Shown here: piece after piece, positions 43,501 through 54,945 of the stretch | Layout: each line of letters begins with the position of its first letter | Position numbering within the stretch: position 1 is the stretch's first letter | Assembly (NCBI GenBank): GCA_950295325.1 | Contig: OX485804.1 | Span: 32,428,001 to 32,492,000 of the forward strand | Direction of reading: 5' to 3' | Origin: Polytrichum commune | Taxonomy: Eukaryota; Streptophyta; Polytrichopsida; Polytrichales; Polytrichaceae | DNA: 64,000 bases | The notes under the pieces: model-generated | Seen by the model: only the letters and a program-made list of their open reading frames with translations | Told to the model about the DNA's origin: nothing | The model's database searches: none | Made by a program: the position numbers and the translations under genes

Positions 43501-46500
43501 GTAGGAATTCTCAGCGTGAAATGTATGCCAACATAAAGCTGAGAAACAAATCTCACTTTTAGAGCTTATGTAACGAACATTACAGAACCTGTCATATCTG
43601 AATTTGAGTTGTTTGCAGAAGAAAAACCTAAGATGATCAAACATACAGAATGGGCATGGGAGCTTGTGAATGATGCAAAGGCTGTTTGGCTTAAAGATAC
43701 CAAAGAAGTGACAGCGGAGGAGTATAAAAGTCTTTATCAATCCCTCACAAAGGTTTGTGACTTTTTGTGGGTTTCAAGTACATTGAGAGGTTGGTATTTG
43801 CTCATTCAAGGTCGAAACCCACTGGGGTGAGATCAGGAGTAACTGAAAAACTGACTGTGTTGTTGTATATTTCTCAGAAACTTCTTTATTGACTCGCTTG
43901 AGAAAAGAAAATTCATATGCCCCATCTATGGAAGTTGGTTGAAGTTTATGCGAGATTGCATAGAACACTAGATCATCAAGGACGGTGTTTTGAAATTCAT
44001 CTCAACTTGGCTTCTCTTTGAGCCACAGGCTTTTGGTGAAGAACCTTTGGGTTGGACTCATTTCAAAGCAGAAGGCGATGTGGATTTCAAAGCAGTTCTC
44101 TTCATTCCTCCAGCAGCTCCTGATGATCTATTTGACAGTTACTACTTGAATAAAGTACAACTCAAAATGTATGTACGCCGAGTGCTCGTTTCAGATGGCT
44201 TGGATGAGCTTCTTCCCAAGTATTTAGTCTTTTTGCAGGTGTGTACTTTTTGACAACGCAATAAATTTTTGATGCTTTTTACACCTGCAGGAAAATCAGC
44301 TCTTTTAAAATATGCTAAGCTATCCTGACTATATTTGACGCTCTGAACCTTGACATCTTTTCAGAGGAGGACATCCCTGTTCTCATATTTAGATAAAAAT
44401 GGTTCGAAGCAAATATATTGATAAGGTGGTACTTGTATCAGTTTGTCCTCATTAAGATTGGATAAGTTTAGATTTTCAGGAATTTCAAGGAATACCACAG
44501 CACCTAGATTTTTCTATCAAAATGGAAGCAAGGAGACAAACCCTATGCAAGGCACTTGGAAAGAGAGAATTGCCTTGAATGTGAGGTATTTAATGAGGAT
44601 GTGGGTTAGTGTTACAGGGCATTGTGGACTCGGATACATTTCCCCTCAATGTTTCTCGAGAAGTACTGCAGCAACACGTTGACTTAACGACAATCAAGAA
44701 GAAGTTGATCAGGAAAGCCTTAAATATGTTTGATCGCCTTGCAGAGAGTGACCCTGATGAGAAGATCCCTGCAGATAATGACCCTGAGGACAAGCTCCTA
44801 CGAATGGATGGTAAAATTTCCTCCACTTGAACTTCTTTGGTATGTTACAGTACACAGAGCTATTCATCTGGTCCTTTCTTCTTAAAAGAAGTTCTTGAAA
44901 AGATTATTAGGTTTCAATTGAATCTCAGGAAAGGAAGACATGTGAAAGTCACCTGTCGTGTTCAAATTGTGAAAGGAGTTTGTTAGAATAGAGCAGAGCT
45001 AGTTTATTAGAGATTACTCATAAACTGCAACTGTCTGCAAAGGAACTTTTTTGTCCTCCCTAGAAGAAATATTTTCCAATATCTAAACTTAATGGATGCT
45101 TGTGCTGTATGAACTGATTTCGTGTCGCTTACTTTACTAAATTTAATTGTTCGGCTCTAGATTTATCAGTAAGGAGTTGTTTGGTAATATTGCCAAATAA
45201 ATTATTGTGTCAACTTGAGAATACTCCTTCAGAGCTGTAATTTTTGATTTCACGCTTTCAAATGTTGATTGGTAAATTCCGCAACGTGCAACATAAGATG
45301 GATAGTTATATTGGCAAAACTTTAGACCCTTATGGAGATGTCCAGATCATAACTTAACTGAGTTGCACCGCAGTTCTGAGCTGCACCCATTCTAGTGTCA
45401 AAATCAGCTGCTTTTATATGTCATGACTTGTTCATGACCCAGACTACAGTGATGAGAATATTCGAAAAATGCCATGTAAATTGTATGCCAGTGGTAAAAG
45501 TTTCATTATCTGTACTTCTTGGGTCACAGTCGACAGAGAACAGGAAGATCGAGACCACGCAAGAGGCAAGTTCGCTCAATTCTGGAAGGAGTATGGGAAG
45601 GCCATCAAGATGGGAATTTTGAAGATCCTGTACACCGCCACCGTATGGCCGAACTTATCCGATTCCATAGGTACAGCTTCACCAAAAAAATTATATATAG
45701 ATTCATATTCTAAATAATGGTTTCCTTTCAAAGAGCTGGAGAGGTTTATATTGTACAAACCTCGCTGTCGTGAGAAGACAGTAAGGGAGCTTTGGACCTC
45801 GAGCTTTAGTAGTTTAGATACGTCTTTGTTCAAAAGTAGGGCAATCCCAGGTGCCCTAGGTGTAAAACATTGTTGCTGAAATCCACAATACCAGACCTTT
45901 TTTGGTGATTGTTACACCCCTTGACTATTCATTCAAATCTCAGTTCTTGTAATGTATTTGAGAGCCTCATATGAGCAATTTTGCCCACTGCGGATACTGT
46001 ACACGCCATAAGACTTGTTGATTTCTAGATTCTTTGCATGTACTTCTTGCCCGTAGATGCCAAAGGTCCAGCACATCCGAATTCAACTGATCAAATTCGG
46101 TTCAAAAACAAACTCTCGTTGACATTACCATCGTGCAGTCTCCTTTTTGGACATCAAAGCCATGGGGAAATCAAAGGATTTGGCCTCCTTTTTACGGTCC
46201 AACTGACCTACTACCAAATTGTGCGTGCTTTGTGCAGCTCAAAATCAGGGGAGAAGCTGACCTCTTTTGACCAATATATTTCTCGAATGAAGCCCAACCA
46301 GACAGACATCTACTTCATCGCTGGGCAGGACAGGAAGCAGCTGGAGAAGTCTCCGTACCTGGAAAAACTCTTGAAGAAAGACTTCGAGGTTGGTGCCAGT
46401 CTTTTCCCTTAGAACCTCAAAGTAGCAAATATCATTTAATAGTGTAACAGACTCTCGGACGCCTCTGATCATGCTATATTCATCAAACAGTATAGACTAC

Positions 46501-49500
46501 ACTGATTATGGTAACTACTGTGGGCCACACTAATAATGAGGAATTCTCACCTAAAACTTTGGGAATATTATTGTGGGTGCACACTATTTACCAAACCATA
46601 AAATGTAACATCAGAGGTCCAAGAAACATATAATAATATCTCCTTCAAATCTTTCTCATATTTCACAACAAATAGTTTGTCTTGTAGAACTTCTCGTGCT
46701 CTTTCTAAAGGCACCAAGATCGCCTCCGAACTCTTAGCCATTTGGCTGCAGTGACCATTCAAAGTCCAGTTGTATATACCTTCAAGAAACACATGGATGT
46801 CATTGTTTTGGATGTTTTATCCCCCGATTCTTGAATTTAGGAAGTGAGTTTATGCTTTTTGATTTGTATTCTCAAATTCTTTCAGTTGATACCTTACCTA
46901 CAACTAGAAGTGAATGAATGAGAATATACTGCATGGGTGAAGATTCAAGTGTAACTAGCATTATACATTCTTTTCATGCATGATGGTGTTTATTGTGGCC
47001 CACACTCACACTATATATATATATGCCCACAGTATTTAGTGTAGTGAGTGTAGTTGATGCTTGTTTTGCTGATTTATATAGGATTTAAGCTAGTTGGTCA
47101 AAGTGACTACACATCAAACTTGGAAGTGCCACTGGGTGGCGACTTAGAAGCACCTGAGCTGCAAATCGTGATTAATAATCCAGAATCCATCTAGCAAACG
47201 ATGAGACCAAGAAAATACTGCAGTTGGAATTCATACATATGTCGGTAGCCCTTGAACTTTATGCTTCAGAAATACTTAAAGAAGACTACAACACATATTA
47301 GTTGATACGTTTGTGAGAAATACAAGAACGGTCTGACATCCTCCTTCCAAATACTTAGCCCTGCACAGGTTTGAAGCTCCCAAGTAAAAATTCATGACAT
47401 TTCTGTAATTGTATTACATTGTGATAAAGGTTATCTACTTCGTGGATCCTCTGGATGAGCTTGTGATAGAAAAACTGCCTAAATATAAGAAGAAAAACCT
47501 TCAAAATGCATCCAAAGATGACCTCCACATTGGGGGAAAAGATGAGAAGAAGGTGGTCAAGGAACTCGGAAAGATGTACAAAGAGCTCACCAAATGGTGG
47601 AAGGAACTGCTGAGAGGCCAGAATGTGGAGACTGTGAAGGTAAGTATTATTCCAACAGACTCATGTGTCCTACCGCTATTGGTGCTTTTGCTCGTTCTGG
47701 GGGTTGAGGGGGTATTCAAAAGAACTGCGAGGTACCACTATAGCTTTCTTGGAGAATAACATCATGGAGATCTGCTTACAATCTTACTCACCACATTGAA
47801 ACATACACCCACTAGAGGTCTAAATGTCTGCATTGACGAGTGGAGAGAAATTCTTGAGAAATCATCCTCCTAATATAATCTAAACACTTTGAAAGCATGT
47901 TCTGTAGGAATTATACTGACTATCTTATAGAATTATCACTGCACTGAGTATGGGCTTCAGTGGTGTTCCTAAGAGACTATTTTACAATTTCAGTGCTTTG
48001 GTGGTGCTTGCAGATGGACTTCTCAATCCAGTCATTGCACCTCACATTTACAGCACCTCACATTTACAGCCTCTCATTTGTTTTATACACATGGATGTTC
48101 ATGGATGTTCGAATTCATTCTTCATTGAGACTGAACCCCATACTCGATACACTAGTAATTGAGGAAGAGCTTGTGGTTGGTTGGATGGAAGCTTTATAAC
48201 GTGCTGCATGTTTGGTTCTCTGCAGATAAGTTCGCGATTAGTAGACACACCCAGTGTGGTGGTTACCTCAAAGACAGGGTGGTCGTCCAACATGGAGAGA
48301 GTTATGCTAGCTCAGGTGTTGGTTGATACTGATAAAGCACGAACCATGACAGGCCAGCGGATTTTGGAAATTAATCACAGGCATCCCATAATTCAAGAGC
48401 TTCGTAAGAAAGTTGCACTGGATCCCAAGGTATGATCTCATTGATACGTAGTGCATATGATTAGCCATGTTTTTAAACATTTGACATTCAGATTTTTTGA
48501 TGCATTTGTTTCCTGATTATTTTTTCACTGTGATTATGAAATCTTCAGGATGAGGTAGCACAACAATCAGCAAAACTTATCTACGAGACAGCATTGTTAG
48601 AAAGTGGATTCATACTGGAGTATCCGAAGGAACATGTCCACGCGGTTCTCAGCTCCAACTTGAATTTGGGCAAGGATATCCAAGTTGAGGAGGAACACGA
48701 AGCAGAGGAAGATGATAATAGCACATTGGTGCAAGATGAGGAAGAGGAGGATCAAATGGACTCTCATACGGTAGAGAACAATCCGGTATTCCATACCTAC
48801 GTCACTTATATTGACTTCACATTCACCATCGCTTTTTAAATATGTTATCTACTGCTTTTTGTAAGGTAATCTTGAAGCCACACAAAAATTCCAAATGCAT
48901 CAGTGTTGTAGTCAATTTGCCATCCTACGTGATACAGGAGTATGATTTAAACATACAAAACATTACTTAAGACTACTACAAAATGTGGGATCCTTGACTG
49001 TGGTTTTATTAACTGGAGTGTGTCCTAGATGACTTTCAAGGACTAATAAAACGTCTTTTTGGTTAATTTTGGACAAATAACATTAAAACGCCACTTAAAA
49101 GTCACATAGGAGATGTTCCATTCAATGGCTGTGCGCTCAAGAATCGCACATTATGTAGTAGTGTAAGCTCTGCACGACTCTTTCTGTAGGCCTGGGAATA
49201 AGCTGGGGATTTTGCCGCGATAATTCCCTTTGCATCCTCCCCCGTCCAATTCCAGAGTTCAATTCGGGAGGGGCATGGTGAACAAAAGAATGCCATTGCA
49301 TTTGTCATGCAATCTAGAGCATCAACTGGGTCCGGTTCTCATAGTAGAAGGAGAATCTGCATTTTGAAGGCACCACAGCTAGCCTGCAGCTAGCCGAAGA
49401 GCGGAGTACTGTACTACCAAGCCCTTCTGGCTGTAATTCTTGACACCGCCAGAGATATTCCGCCACTCTTTGTCTGGTCCACTAGACTCTGATCTGGAAA

Positions 49501-49730
49501 GAGAGTTGAGTGAAGTGTCTGAATAGTGTTATGCGACATCCAGATGGTTCAAAACTTTTTGTGGACTTTGTGGTGCTTAGATAAACTCATCCATCGGAGA
49601 TGAAGGTGCTCTAGGTGTTCATTCTACTGGGACTCCACTGAACTAATCCGGGGTTTCCTTGCAGGATGTCAGTGACTTTGACGAAACTGAAGTTGCAGGT
49701 GACGTTGATACGGAAGATGAGGAAGCCTAA
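40531..49730 (+). CDS. HSP90.7: GRP94/SHEPHERD-type HSP90 (endoplasmin), with two apparent frameshifts
   Basis: Eighteen exons: 40531-40597, 40804-40936, 41151-41307, 41468-41548, 41845-41956, 42163-42289, 42500-42638, 42757-42885, 43165-43226, 43619-43752, 44029-44238, 44618-44810, 45530-45670, 46238-46388, 47430-47639, 48226-48429, 48549-48770, 49665-49730. These give about 845 residues, near the family length. [20 protein letters not shown] is a signal peptide. The ATPase domain has [21 protein letters not shown] and GQFGVGFYS; the middle domain [13 protein letters not shown]; the C-terminal domain [14 protein letters not shown]94 folds secretory and membrane proteins in the ER. Oddities: an extra A in the A run at 43200-43204 (exon 9) and a missing T in the T run at 45617-45620 (exon 13) break the frame. 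The end is TEDEEA with no KDEL/HDEL. Exon 8 has a GC donor. A MITE lies in intron 14. It is either a decaying copy or affected by assembly errors. Confidence 0.88.
46500..47041. mobile_element. MITE, CACTGATTATGG subfamily, in GRP94 intron 14
   Basis: The 542 bp element is bounded by TA (46498-46499 and 47042-47043). The left end is CACTGATTATGGTAACTACT and the reverse-complemented right end is CACTAAATACTGTGGGC. The interior aligns with 10123-10679. It sits between exons 46238-46388 and 47430-47639, leaving both splice sites intact. Confidence 0.8.
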
Positions 49731-50498
49731 GGTGATGAAGACTTCAGACAAGGGGTAGTACGTAGACCCCTCAATCAAAACCATGAAGGCCCTATCCAAG
49801 AGGAGCCATAGAGGTGCGGTCTGGACTGTGCAGACAACATCCATTCAAGTTATCTATGGCTTATGAAGAAACTCAAGTTCCCACAGAATTACAAAGACAA
49901 TTGAGTGTTTGAATTTGTTCCAATGGAGGAATTTCTCACTTGTATAGGGATATGTATGTAGGGCAGACTAAACACAAGGTGGAGGTACGTTTTTTTGCAG
50001 TACCTAGTGTCCTTCGTGAACGTGACTCTGGCCTTCATTATGCTAGGATCGGAAACTACTTCGCATGTAATCATCTGGTAACGTCAAGTCGAGTCTTTCA
50101 GGCTCGAAGCTGAAAATATTTGAAATGACTTGCATTAGCATTTGAACGTATGTTGTAACATTTATATATTCAGCTACTCTGAGATGTTCTCTTATCTGCT
50201 CCGTGCCAGTAAGAGCTTAAATTCGACTCTGGACACATGGTTTTGACAGTCAACCGGAGTGGGGAAGTAAGGCAGCCCATTAACAAGTGGTTAATGGGCA
50301 ACAAAGTAAAGACAACAAAGTAAAGCAGAAAAGGCAGGTGGGGAGGTTAGCAATCTTCTCAAATAGGCAGGTAGGGTGCAATTTTCCAGTGGTAGCATGA
50401 GATCAGGAGGGTCACTATTTGCCAAGCACAAGGATGCACCACACTACCATAACTATGTTATGCAGGCCTACTTTAGTTACTCCTCTAAAACAGGCACC
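49731..50498. other. GRP94 downstream region
   Basis: No gene is recognised. The first few hundred bases are probably GRP94 3' untranslated sequence; no polyadenylation signal was assigned. 50255-50345 has short local duplications (CCCATTAACAAGTGGTTAATGGG is a small hairpin; ACAACAAAGTAAAG occurs twice). Confidence 0.4.
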
Positions 50499-50577
50499 TT
50501 TATTTGAGTGGTGTGTGGATCCAAGAATGGACACCAAAAAGACGTGTGTTTGAAAGAGATTGGACTACATGCTCAAA
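50499..50577 (-). repeat. Dispersed repeat R1, inverted copy at 50.5 kb
   Basis: It reads TTGAGTGGTGTGTGGATCC, GACACCAAAAAGACGTGTGT and GATTGGACTACATGCTCAAA, the reverse complement of the R1 core. 50578-52736 is AT-rich and repeat-derived with poly-G/poly-C runs near 50618 and 51046. I see no gene in it. Confidence 0.75.
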
Positions 50578-52744
50578 GGTTGCTAACCACTCCAGGCTCA
50601 AAAAGTCATCATTTTTGGGGTGGGGGGTGGGGGATTATATGATTAGTTCAGAGGATTTTCACTGCAACAAGCAATAAGATTCTCATATGAACTCCAAAAA
50701 CTATGAGCAAAATGGTCATGGGCACGATTTGGAATTGCTTGTCATCTTGCACGAATTGCGTGTTTCATGTCTTACAAAGAGTGGATGAAGTGCTCAAAGT
50801 GTGTGTTTGCTTGATAAGCTCTACAATCAATCAAACTTCATCTCCCCTCCTCCAAAGCGTTGCAATATGTTTGGGATCATCTTACGAGGTCCCAAAAATT
50901 CTCCTCATTTATGCTCTTAAACACCATAGTTGCAAATGGTGTCTTACAAACCTTTCAACTTAAACCTTCACAACAACACAGTGTACTTAGACATTATGCT
51001 AGGACACACAACCTCAAGGTGGTCTACCAAGTTATAAGATTACCACCCCCCCCCCCCACCAAGTTCAAGGCCTCACACGTGGTGTGCTCTCGAGTCTTGG
51101 GGTACTTTCATGCAAGAGCAATGGACATTTGCTCAACTTGCCCTTTTCATGCATTCACACAATAGGACCCATCACCTTTTCATTCAACCTCTAATCTATC
51201 CTCCAATCAAGACTCTTCATTCTATGGTGAGGTCAAAGGACCTCCAAATTTGTGAGGGCAAGCCCGTTTGTTGTTGTATCCACAAAAAAAACACCAATCA
51301 CAAATTAAAAATGCATATTATGTTGGAAAATTTGCAGCGAGGGCTCCCACCCAACGTTGTATCCACAAATATTTGTGGAATGTGGATATGCCATCCACAT
51401 TTTCCAACAAAATGAGCCTGTTTGCGGCTACCACAAACTCGCCACAAACATAATAAGACAAGTAATCAATGCCCAAACTTCCCCTCAGTTTTTTGCCTAA
51501 GGGCAATTCACTAAGTTTAAGGTGAGTCATTTACCTTAAATAGTCCAGTATGCTTTTAAGTGATGAGCTCTTTATCATGTCTTTTTGTAAGGGAACATGA
51601 AATCAATAAAGGTTTCCTCCCAAATGCATATATGGATGCAGTAGTAGGTGGGCAAACCAAAAGTGGATGGATGAGACAAGATTTGTTATGAAGTTACGGC
51701 AATGTGTGAGCTCGCTTCCATATCAAAAGGCAAGTTTTTTTTTTGTGAGGGGAGGGGGGTGTGAAGAAAATGTCAAGTTGAGGCTCATGCCTTTATGAAC
51801 ATGTCCACACCCATATGAAGCCAAAATAGTATGTTGTCTTATAATGCCCAAATCATTCCATGGAGTTTGCCCTAACAACTCTCAAAGAACCAAACCCCCC
51901 CACCCCCAAGAATGAATAAGTTGGTCTACCAAGTGCCACTTAGATCCTCTTTTCCTTTTCTCCTATAATGAATAGCATTTGGCCCAAAGCCTAGCTTCGC
52001 AACCCCATTTAAGCTTATGTATGAGCAAAATCCACATCCAAAAGTGAAAAGTCTCTAATTTTAGCCCTCCACTAATAAATGGCATATGTCATTGACACCA
52101 ATATCCATATCATTTTCCCCCATCTTACAAAAGGCCTCCTTTGCTTTGGGCTTTTGTTATAGGTTTTTGTTTTCACAAAATAAAATAAAATTCAAGAGGT
52201 AAATTAGACATTATTAGATCATGCTATAGTTCACCTAGTAAATTATTGAATTTTGGTATCAAAACTAGAGCATCTTGTAAGTCAAACAATACGTGATGCT
52301 AAATATATCATCCATACCATATTATCTCACAACAATGGGTTAATTTAATCAACTCTTTACTTGACCAAATCAAGTTAGTAATAAAACATAAATTCTTGAA
52401 GCTAAAGCTCCAGGTTTCACCAAATTATTGTCCAATACACGTAGTAAAGATGATGTAGCACAAAAACAAAAAGCACATGCAAAGTACATTAATTATTTCA
52501 ATTAGTGTGTGTTATTATTCGGAGTTACACAATGCAATAACCTCTTACTCATGAGTTTAATCTTTACTAACAAAAGGTCAATTGGTTTTTGGGACATAAT
52601 AGTACATAAATGATTGTGTGTGATAAAATACCTCATTCTCATTAAATAGGCATAGCACTACGTAACTTTAGATAGTAGCACGCAATTTTGGGATACTTAA
52701 AGCCAGTTCACACACGAGATTGAGAGCCCGTGACCAGTACACTT

Positions 52745-53165
52745 CAGAGCCCAACATTTTCCTTTTTAATTGCACCCATACCCAGACCATGCCCATCAGC
52801 AGTGACCTATGCCCACCCATGCCCACCCACGCCCCACCCACGCCCCACCCATGCCCACCCATGCTATTCAAATTGCGCCCATGTATTCAAAAATTGTGTA
52901 ATGTGTATTGTGTAATTGTGTAATGTGTCTTGTATGATTGTGTAATTGTGCCCCACCCATGCCCACCCATGCCCACCCATTATAATATCAAACCCATGCC
53001 CACCCATGAACAATAATATCGCAGTCATGCCCACCCATGCCCACCCATGAACAATAACATCGCAGCCATGCCCACCCATGCCCACCCATGAACAATAATA
53101 TTTCACCCATGCCCACCCAAAACCCATGGGCATGGGTGGGTATGGGCACCCAATGTAGGGCTCTG
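52745..53165. mobile_element. hAT-like non-autonomous element with GCCCACCCAT minisatellite, copy 2
   Basis: It is 421 bp, with ends CAGAGCCCAACATTTTCC and, reverse complemented, CAGAGCCCTACATTGGG, and is flanked by a perfect 8 bp duplication GTACACTT (52737-52744 and 53166-53173). It is the inverted counterpart of 18136-18383, enlarged by more minisatellite units (GCCCACCCAT and GAACAATAATATC) and by a segment with AATTGTGTAATGTGT. Frames through it read as His/Pro or Gly/Trp strings and are not genes. Confidence 0.88.
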
Positions 53166-53173
53166 GTACACTT

Positions 53174-54275
53174 CAAGCACTCTCATTGGTGGAAAAGCGG
53201 AGACGGTCCAAGTTCGCTTCACACTACACTTGAGAGACCAAGTAAGTGATTGCAAGATGGATGTAAAGTCTACATGGATTCCTACATGGCATCAAATGGA
53301 TCATTTCATGGTTAATTAGATTATTTTCAAAAACCGTCTCTCGGAGGTAGGCCTAACACAAAACCAGGAGACCATGGCACTTCGAATACTCACAACCGTT
53401 GATTTATTTTATTTTATCATGCGTGAGGACCCACATGAATAAAATTTCATTGAAATAACATTTGGGTGAGGGCCCGGTCACATATGGCTTCACACTATAC
53501 TTGAGGGTCCGTGACCACACTATATGATGATTTTGGAGGTGTGTTGGGACGGCCTTTGGACACTTTCTTTTGGGCTCTCGCAATTTCATGGTCACGGCTC
53601 TTGGCTCGTGTGTGATGTGGCCCTCTCATCAGTGTCTTGATCATGCCCGAACCTGAAATTTCCTTGTCCCAGCCATGGACCTCAGGAATCTCCCCTGTGG
53701 TGCAGATGCTGCCCGCTGCCCCCTCCACCAACCGTTGCGGTACGATCACTGCGCCACGTGTAAGAATTTGAGCAGAAGCCCAGTAACACGTGTAAGTCTG
53801 TTACTGATCCCCTCATGGCCATCCACTTGGCAAGTCGCGGTTTGCCAGGGACGCTAGGGTACATTCGGCCCCGTGCCTCTCTGACCGTCAGATCTCACCC
53901 GTCCAAGGGCTCTGCTTGATTTGCGGCCGATGCGAAATGAGATTCATTCTTTTTGCCTCCCAACTTGGTCTTCCCTGGGCAAAGTTGGTGCCCCTCGTGC
54001 TACCACGAGAGGCTCTCTGAGGACCTGGGCCCACCAGTGACGGTCCCACCACATTCACCGCAACTTTAAGGACCAGCATTATTATTACTTGATAAGTAGC
54101 ATGATATTGGTGTGCTTCATTAGGTGGGCCCGGGTCTAGGTCCCAGAATGTTCGTTTGTCCAGCCTTTTTAACTCATGAAATTCATCCGTTGTGGATGAA
54201 GGAGCTCCAGTGAAACCCAATTCCTTATTAAGGTAAACAGGTGTTAACCAGTCACTTTAAGCTATACGGTATGTG
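53174..54275. other. Higher-GC intergenic segment, no gene recognised
   Basis: 53500-54200 is GC-richer than its surroundings and has minus-strand frames of 84 and 110 codons (53495-53749, 53888-54220) with no recognisable domain. GGGCCC-containing motifs (TGGGCCCACC-like at about 54027 and GGTGGGCCCGGG at about 54123) recur. It may be a promoter or a degraded gene. Confidence 0.35.
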
Positions 54276-54945
54276 GGTGTTATTTGGTTCGTCTTTCATG
54301 TTCTCCAATTTCAACCGATTAGATTTACACAACAAAACTCGTGTTGCGTTACCAAATCTATAATGAAACATATGCAAAAACCAGTTGAAAGTTGAACCTC
54401 CTTTGATTTAGTTATGGTTATCGGAAGTTGTATGTTCGTTGATTTCTTGACTAGGTACATAAGTCTTCCCGATTGTATTTACTATTGAGTGTAGAGTAGT
54501 GTAAACTTTTTGAAGATTTAATCCAATCTCTTTTAACACGTGTGTCTTTTATGATGTTTGGTCTATGATCCTCACCGAACCACATACCAATCAAATCTAA
54601 GGGTCCGATGAAGAAACTGAGCCACTTAAGACCCATCTATCTTACACCCACTTCTTATAGGTTGCGAAACACTCAATTAGTGTGAGATGATTATCGATTC
54701 CAAATCGTGCCCATAGGACGTTCTCCTCGTCGTTTTTGGAGTTCTTATTCATTGTCGAAGTGAACATTCTTTGTGGACATCAAATGATTATATAGGTCCT
54801 CCCTCCACCCCAATTTAGTTGACTATTGAGCTAGAATAGCTCATGTATCTTGAGCATGTAGTCCAATCTCTTTTAAACATGTGTCCATTTTATGTTCATT
54901 CTTACATCCACATTTAACCACACACTACTCAAATATAGTTGTCCA
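54276..54945 (+). repeat. Dispersed repeats R4 and R1 (two R1 copies)
   Basis: R4 runs from 54276 into an R1 copy at 54510-54606, matching 26691-26935. A second, better preserved R1 copy lies at 54849-54945 (TTGAGCATGTAGTCCAATCT present). The inverted repeat-like text between them (54610-54720) is a copy of the element seen near 2110-2225. Confidence 0.7.

Noticed and set aside
52730-53176. His/Pro- and Gly/Trp-rich proteins across the minisatellites (also at 17805-18455)
   Set aside because: They are translations of GCCCACCCAT tandem units within the hAT-like elements, with no conserved frame between copies.
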